From Pythium myriotylum (taxonomy: Eukaryota > Oomycota > Peronosporomycetes > Pythiales > Pythiaceae): DNA of 64,000 bases. The stretch lies in contig JALJCQ010000002.1 of the NCBI GenBank assembly GCA_023091665.1, forward strand, positions 97,196 through 161,195, read 5' to 3'. Below, piece by piece: positions 58,486 to 64,000 of this stretch. Numbering within the stretch: the stretch's first letter is position 1; the number at the start of each line of letters is the position of its first letter. The notes under the pieces are model-generated. The model did not search any database, had not been told where the DNA came from, and saw nothing but the letters and a program-made list of their open reading frames with translations. The translations under genes and the position numbers were made by a program.

Positions 58486-59091
58486 ATGATTCAATTATTA
58501 AAAAAAAATATTGAAGTAAAAAATAAAATTTTTTTAAAAGGTTATTTAGGGAATATTGAAATTTTTTTTATAGATAAATCTATAAAAATACCTAAGAATA
58601 TAAATGTTACTGTTCAAAATGAAACCATTTATTTTGAAGGTGTATTAGGTAAATTATCTCTAAATTTTACAAATGAAATTTTATTTTTTTATAAAAAAAA
58701 TCAATTAATATTAATAGTAAATTTACAAAAAAATAAAAAAAGCATTTTAAATCTATATAATAAATTAATAAAAATAAAAATAAAAGGTATTTTACAAGGT
58801 TTTAAATTAAATTTAATTTTAAAAGGTATTGGTTTTAAAGCTTTTATTGAAAATAATAATTTAATATTAAAATTAGGTTACAGTCATAATCTAATAATAA
58901 ATATCCCTGAAAACATTAAAATTATAAATCAATCAAATAATTTAATTTTTAATAGTATTGATTTTATATATTTAACACAATTTGTTCATTATATTAAAAG
59001 TTTTAAAAAACCAGAACCTTATAAAGGAAAAGGTCTTTTATTAAAAAATGAAAAAATTCTTAAAAAAGAAGGTAAAAAAAGTAAAAAATAA
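58486..59091 (+). CDS. rpl6: Ribosomal protein L6 (second copy)
   Basis: Mirror of 23372-23977, identical product. Confidence 0.94.
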   Translation: MIQLLKKNIEVKNKIFLKGYLGNIEIFFIDKSIKIPKNINVTVQNETIYFEGVLGKLSLNFTNEILFFYKKNQLILIVNLQKNKKSILNLYNKLIKIKIKGILQGFKLNLILKGIGFKAFIENNNLILKLGYSHNLIINIPENIKIINQSNNLIFNSIDFIYLTQFVHYIKSFKKPEPYKGKGLLLKNEKILKKEGKKSKK

Positions 59092-59097
59092 TTAAAT

Positions 59098-59688
59098 ATG
59101 TTAAAAAAAAAAGATAATAATAATAATATTTTATTAAATTTATTATTCAAATCAAAAAATATTTACGGAGAATCTCTAAAAGAAACTAAAAAAGATGTAA
59201 TGCCTTTTATTTATGGTATTAGACATAACTATACAATAATAAATTTGAAAAATGTTTCTTTATATTTAAAACGTGTTTTTAAATTATTAGAATATATTTT
59301 AAATAAAAAAGAAAAAATATTAGTAATAGGAAATTCTGATGATATTAAATTTTTAGTAAATAAAAGATTTGTAAAAAAAAATGAAAATATTATTTTTTAT
59401 AATGATGAATGGGTTAATGGTCTTATTACTAATAAAATTATTAATAATAGTATAAATGAAAAATTAAATAATTTATTAAAAAATAATGATATAAAATTGA
59501 TATTAATAATTAAAAGTTCAATTAATGAAAATTTTTTAAATCAAGAATTATCAACTTTAAATATACCAATAATTTCTTTTATAAATACTAGTCAAAAATT
59601 AAAAAATATTAACTATCCTATTGTGAGTAATACAAGAAATATTAAATCATTATACACTTTAATGTATTTATTAAGAAAAATATTTTAA
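59098..59688 (+). CDS. rps2: Ribosomal protein S2 (second copy)
   Basis: Mirror of 22775-23365, identical product. Confidence 0.9.
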   Translation: MLKKKDNNNNILLNLLFKSKNIYGESLKETKKDVMPFIYGIRHNYTIINLKNVSLYLKRVFKLLEYILNKKEKILVIGNSDDIKFLVNKRFVKKNENIIFYNDEWVNGLITNKIINNSINEKLNNLLKNNDIKLILIIKSSINENFLNQELSTLNIPIISFINTSQKLKNINYPIVSNTRNIKSLYTLMYLLRKIF

Positions 59689-59692
59689 TAAT

Positions 59693-60151
59693 ATGAATAA
59701 ATTAAAACCTCGAAATAAAATTTGCTTTCAAAATAATAATAATCCACATGCTTATTTAAAAATATCAAAATTGAAAAAAAAAAAATGGAATTTATTTAAA
59801 AAAAGATTAAAATATAGAAAAGAAATTAAACCAGAAAAAAGAAATAGATTCTTTCAAAAAAGATTGTTTGAAAAACAACAATTTAAAAATTTTTATGGCT
59901 GTATACCAGAATATCAATTAAAAAATTTATTTAAAAAGCTTTCAAAAAAAGATAATAAAATAAATACTTTTAAAAATTTTGTTATAACTTTAGAAAGTAG
60001 ATTAGATATAAATGTTTTGAGATTTAGATTAGCTAGAAGTATTTTTCATGCAAAACAATTAATTAATCATAAAAAAATAAAAGTTAATAATAAAATTGTT
60101 AATAAACCAAATTTTATATTAAAAAAAGGAGATAGAATTAATATTATTTAA
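59693..60151 (+). CDS. rps4: Ribosomal protein S4, S4-domain part (second copy)
   Basis: Mirror of 22312-22770, identical product. Confidence 0.9.
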   Translation: MNKLKPRNKICFQNNNNPHAYLKISKLKKKKWNLFKKRLKYRKEIKPEKRNRFFQKRLFEKQQFKNFYGCIPEYQLKNLFKKLSKKDNKINTFKNFVITLESRLDINVLRFRLARSIFHAKQLINHKKIKVNNKIVNKPNFILKKGDRINII

Positions 60152-60158
60152 TAAATAA

Positions 60159-60413
60159 ATGCAAAAAAAACAAAAAAATAACTTAAAAAATAAATTTTTT
60201 TTTTATAGAAAAAATAATTCATTATATTTAAAAAATATTTCAGAAAAAAAAAAAGAAGAAGAAAAAAAAAAAAAAAGAAATCAAAGTCGTTATTTATATA
60301 AAAATAAAAAAATAAAAACAGGTGTTTTTTTAAAAAAACCTAAATTTAATGAAATTTTATATCCTTTTTTTTTAAATTTAAAATTAGTAAATGAATATTT
60401 AAAAAAAAAATAA
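60159..60413 (+). CDS. rps4: Probable C-terminal part of S4 (second copy)
   Basis: Mirror of 22050-22304. The same 7-base gap and frame change separate it from the S4-domain ORF. Confidence 0.55.
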   Translation: MQKKQKNNLKNKFFFYRKNNSLYLKNISEKKKEEEKKKKRNQSRYLYKNKKIKTGVFLKKPKFNEILYPFFLNLKLVNEYLKKK

Positions 60414-60430
60414 AATTTTAAATTATTTAA

Positions 60431-62036
60431 ATGGTTTAAGTACAATAATAATAAAAGCATTAAGTGGATGCCTTGGCATTAATTTTATTTTTAGGACGTA
60501 AAAATGCGAAAAGCTATATCAAATATAAATTTATTTTGAGATATAGATCTCCTAGAGAAAACTTTTTCTTTGTGAAAATTTAAAAAGCAGTGAACTGAAA
60601 TATCTAAGTAACTGTTCTAAAAATCAAACGAGAATCCGTTAGTAGTGACGAGCGAACGTGGACTTAGGTTTATAAAAACAATATTATATTTTTTGAAAAA
60701 TTTTGAAAAATTTACTAAAAAAGGTTAAAGTCCTGTAGAAAAATATATGTTTTTATATTAGTAAGAAGAGATATGTGAAGTCTTTTTTGAATATTGGGGA
60801 ACCACCCTCAAAACCTATAAGAATTAATGACCGATAGTGAACAAGTACTGTAAAGGAAAGGTGAAAAAGAACTTTCGAGTTTGAAATAATTCTGAAACTT
60901 AATGTTAACAATCAATTGGAACTTTTTATTAAAGTGACAGTGTACCTTTTGCATAATGGGCCAGCAAGTTTATTTTTATAGCAAGCTTAATTTTTTAAAG
61001 TAGGCGTAGATAAATCAAGTTTTAAAATGCATTGAAGTTATAAGAATAAGACCCGAAACCGAGTGATCTAACCATGAACAGATTGAAAAATAGGTAAAAC
61101 TATTTGGAGGATCGAACTCACATATGTGGCAAAATATGGAGATGATTTGTGGTTAGGAGTGAAAGGCTAATCAAACTCGGAGATAGCTGGTTTTCCGCGA
61201 AATCTATTGAAGTAGAGCATTTAAAATCTTTTTTTGGGGTAGAGCACTCATTGAGCTAGGGGGCGTAAAAACTTACTGAACTCTTAGAAACTCCGAATAC
61301 GAAAAAAGGTTATTTAAATAGACAGACATTAGGCGCTAAGGTCTTTTGTCAAGAGGGAAACAGCCCAGATTGATCGCTAAGGTCTCTAAATAATATTCTA
61401 AGTGAAAAAGGAAGTTAAAAAATGATTACAACCAGTAGGTAGGCTTGGAAGCAGCCATCCTTTAAAGAAAGCGTAATAGCTCATTGGTCTAGTTTTTTTG
61501 CGCCTAAAATGTATCGAGACTTAAGAAATTTACCGAAGCGGCAAGTTTTATTTTTAGAATAAAACGGTAGCGGAACATTCTGTATGTTGAAAAAGATGTG
61601 TTGTAAAATACGTTGAAGATATCAGAAACGAAAATGCTGGCATTAGTAACAAAAAATAATGAATAAGAATCATTATCACCGTAAATCCAAGGGTTTCTAT
61701 GTTAAGATGTATTTCATAGAGTGAAACGGCCCCTAAGAAAGATTTGACGAAAGCAAATTTTGATGGGATAATTTTTAAATTAAATTTTTTAAAAAAAGTG
61801 ACAAAAAGTTTAACTTTTTCAGGAAAAAGCTTTTTTAATTAATAAACCGTACCCTAAACCGACACAGGTGGATAGGTCGAGTAGACTAAGGTGAATGAGA
61901 GAACTATATTGAAGGAACTCGGCAAAATGACTCTGTAACTTCGGGATAAAGAGTACCTGCTCTTAAAAAAGTAGGTGGCACAGAATAGGGGGTTGCGACT
62001 GTTTAATAAAAACTTAGGACTCTGCTAAATGGTAAC

Positions 62037-62074
<38 letters not shown>

Positions 62075-62132
62075 ATTAATAGGAGATGTTTACGCATTGA
62101 ATGGAAGTCCCAGTAAACGGCGGCCGTAACTC

Positions 62133-62189
<57 letters not shown>

Positions 62190-62627
62190 TGTAACGACAT
62201 CCCCGCTGTCTCCAATATAGACTCAGTGAATTTGAATTATCCGTGAAGATGCGGATTTTCTATAGTTAGACGGAAAGACCCCGTGAACCTTTACTACATC
62301 TTTATATTGTTATTTTATCTAATATGTGTAGTATAAGTGGGAATCTTTGAAACCTTCACGCTAGTGAATTGTTTAGATGACATTGAAATACCACTCTTAT
62401 TAAAATAAATAACTAATATTTTTTAAAAATAGACATTGTATGGTTGGTAGTTTGACTGGGGCGGTCACCTCCTAAAGAGTAACGGAGGTGTACAAAGGTA
62501 AGCTCAAATTGGATTTTAATATCAATTGTAGAGCGTAATGGTAAAAGCTTGCTTGACTGTAAGATAGACATATCAAACAGGGACGAAAGTCGGTCATAGT
62601 GATCCGATAATTCTTTGTGGAAAGATT

Positions 62628-62670
<43 letters not shown>

Positions 62671-62748
62671 GACTCCTAAGAGCTCCTATCGACGGAGTCG
62701 TTTGGCACCTCGATGTCGACTCATCACATCCTGGAGCTGAAGAAGGTT

Positions 62749-62788
<40 letters not shown>

Positions 62789-63066
62789 TTGGGTTTAGAA
62801 CGTCGTGAGACAGTTTGGTTCCTATCTTCTATAGATAACTTGAAAAATGAAAGAATCTAACTCTAGTACGAGAGGACCGAGAAGGGTAAATCTCTGGTGT
62901 ATCGGTTGTTTTTAAGCATCGCCGAGTAGCTAAATTTATTTTGGATAATTACTGAAAGCATCTAAGTAAGAAGCCATTCTTAAAATTTTTTCAAATGAAA
63001 ACTGTAAAAGACTATTACATTGATAGGTTTTAAGTGCAAGTATTGTAAAATATTTAGCTTAAAAAT
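60431..63066 (+). rRNA. rnl: Large subunit ribosomal RNA (second copy)
   Basis: Mirror of 19397-22032, uninterrupted. Ends estimated. Confidence 0.95.
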
Positions 63067-63120
63067 ACTAAAAGTTTCAAATTTTTTTAAATAAAAGATA
63101 TAATAAATATATATATTTCT

Positions 63121-63192
63121 TTCTTTGTAGCTCAATGGTAGAGCAAATGGCTGTTAACCATTAGGTTGTAGGTTCGAATCCTATCAAAGAAG
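63121..63192 (+). tRNA. trnN: tRNA-Asn (GUU), second copy
   Basis: Mirror of 19271-19342. Confidence 0.93.
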
Positions 63193-63221
63193 TTATATAT
63201 ATTATTCATTTTTATTTTTTT

Positions 63222-63310
63222 GGTCGAATAGCCAAGTCCGGTTTAAGGCAGTAGTTTGCTAAACTATCAGTTATTTTTGTAACTCGTGGGTTCAAATCCC
63301 ACTTCGACCT
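63222..63310 (+). tRNA. trnS: tRNA-Ser (GCU), second copy
   Basis: Mirror of 19153-19241. Confidence 0.92.
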
Positions 63311-63362
63311 TTAAATCACATTTTAGAACATTTTTTATTATTTAAGATATAAAAATTAAAAA

Positions 63363-63434
63363 GATGATGTAGTTTAATGGTGGAGCGTGGGAATCATAAT
63401 CCTGATGTTGTAGGTTCGAGTCCTACCATCATCA
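63363..63434 (+). tRNA. trnM: tRNA-Met (CAU), elongator, second copy
   Basis: Mirror of 19029-19100. Confidence 0.85.
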
Positions 63435-63450
63435 TTTTTTTAACTATTAA

Positions 63451-63526
63451 CGGAAGGTAGCATAGTATGGTTTAATGCATCTGTTTTGGGAACAGAAGAT
63501 CAAAGGTTCGAATCCTTTTCTTCCGA
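63451..63526 (+). tRNA. trnP: tRNA-Pro (UGG), second copy
   Basis: Mirror of 18937-19012. Confidence 0.93.
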
Positions 63527-63635
63527 ATTTAAAATTAATTAAATTTTATTATATAAATATTTAAATAATATAACATTAATAATATACATATTATTAATAA
63601 TTTAAATATATCCTTCAAATCATTAAATATAAAAT

Positions 63636-63729
63636 ATATATAATTTAAGGGATATATAATTAAATATTAAAAATTTTTATATCTTATTTATTTTTGTATA
63701 TATTAAAATTCAAGTTAAATTAAATCAAA
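63636..63729 (+). promoter_or_regulatory. cox2-type leader in front of orf463 (second copy)
   Basis: Mirror of 18734-18827, and therefore also identical (inverted) to the cox2 leader at 13807-13900. Confidence 0.85.
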
Positions 63730-63734
63730 GATTT

Positions 63735-64000
63735 ATGTTATTATTAACAATTTATTCAATCATATTTTCAATAATAATTTTTAAAGGGTTTTATAAAAGC
63801 ATTCCTTTTATAACACCTTTTTCAGTGCGAAAAAGTACTGAGTTTTTATCTACTTCTATTCAAATAGAGAGTTTGCCTTTTTATATTAATCAAGGGAAGA
63901 TTAATTTATTTACTTTCTTCTTAATTTTTTTTTTTTTAAGTTTTATTAATTTAAATTTATTATCTGAATTAATTTTTAATCATACTGCCCATTGTATGGA
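63735..64000 (+). CDS. orf463, 5' part (second copy)
   Basis: Mirror of the start of orf463; 88 whole codons are visible, through the anchor and the conserved cysteine, before the window ends. Confidence 0.8.
   Translation, partial: MLLLTIYSIIFSIIIFKGFYKSIPFITPFSVRKSTEFLSTSIQIESLPFYINQGKINLFTFFLIFFFLSFINLNLLSELIFNHTAHCM

Larger units (their letters stand above)
47309..64000. repeat. Inverted repeat arm B, inner part
   Basis: Reverse complement of 18463-35154. All genes in it are second copies with identical translations. It begins at 47309 with a 25-codon fragment of nad9 and is cut by the window end inside the second copy of orf463. Confidence 0.97.

Overview
This window is most of a mitochondrial genome. 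It carries respiratory-chain genes, bacterial-type ribosomal protein genes, a tatC gene, one small and one large subunit rRNA, and tRNAs for 19 amino acids. All are strongly AT-rich, intron-free as far as I can see, and readable with the standard code. The gene set is 10 nad genes, cob, cox1-3, atp1/6/8/9, 11 rps, 5 confidently named rpl, tatC and 25 tRNA species. There is no trnT, nad8, nad10 or sdh, and a 32-codon ORF lies between cox2 and cox1. This is the set I know from oomycete (stramenopile) mitochondria, so I infer an oomycete or close relative. The sequence does not give the species.

Layout. Two pairs of inverted copies are visible: 1-3239 with 7098-10336, and 18463-35154 with 47309-64000. 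Their coordinate sums are 10337 and 82463. If the molecule is a circle of 82463-10337 = 72,126 bp, both pairs are parts of one continuous inverted repeat of 28,057 bp per arm. That repeat would separate a 3,858-bp small unique region (3240-7097: nad5 and a broken accessory ORF) from a 12,154-bp large unique region (35155-47308). The large region holds nad9, cob, atp1, nad4, nad7, nad2, rps10, rps12, rps7, cox3, atp6, nad3 and eight tRNAs. The 8,126 bp missing from the window would then be a second copy of 10337-18462 (cox1, cox2 and an accessory island).

Repeat arm, reading 7098 to 35154: atp9, nad4L, nad1, nad11, trnW, cox1, orf32, cox2; an accessory island (about 13.9-18.7 kb); trnP-trnM-trnS-trnN, rnl; a remnant of the bacterial S10/spc cluster on the minus strand (rps4, rps2, rpl6, rps8, rps14, atp8, orf246, rpl16, rps3, rps19, rpl2); then on the plus strand rps13, rps11, a probable rpl31, rpl14, rpl5, orf116, rns and nad6, with tatC opposed. 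tRNAs are scattered between genes and probably punctuate the transcripts.

The unusual part is the island. It lies between two identical 94-bp copies of the cox2 leader, 4,927 bp apart. It carries a frameshifted serine recombinase (resolvase/invertase type), a 30-bp perfect palindrome just upstream of it, two unrecognised genes (orf186 with coiled coil plus membrane segment, and orf174), and two members of an unrecognised protein family with a shared membrane-anchor N-terminus and divergent C-termini. A third, broken family member sits in the small unique region and shares an identical 142-bp N-terminal module with the island copy. This looks like a mobile or plasmid-derived cassette in the mitochondrion, partly decaying. 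Other points of interest are a split rps4, a repeat boundary inside nad9, and a cluster of hairpins downstream of nad5.
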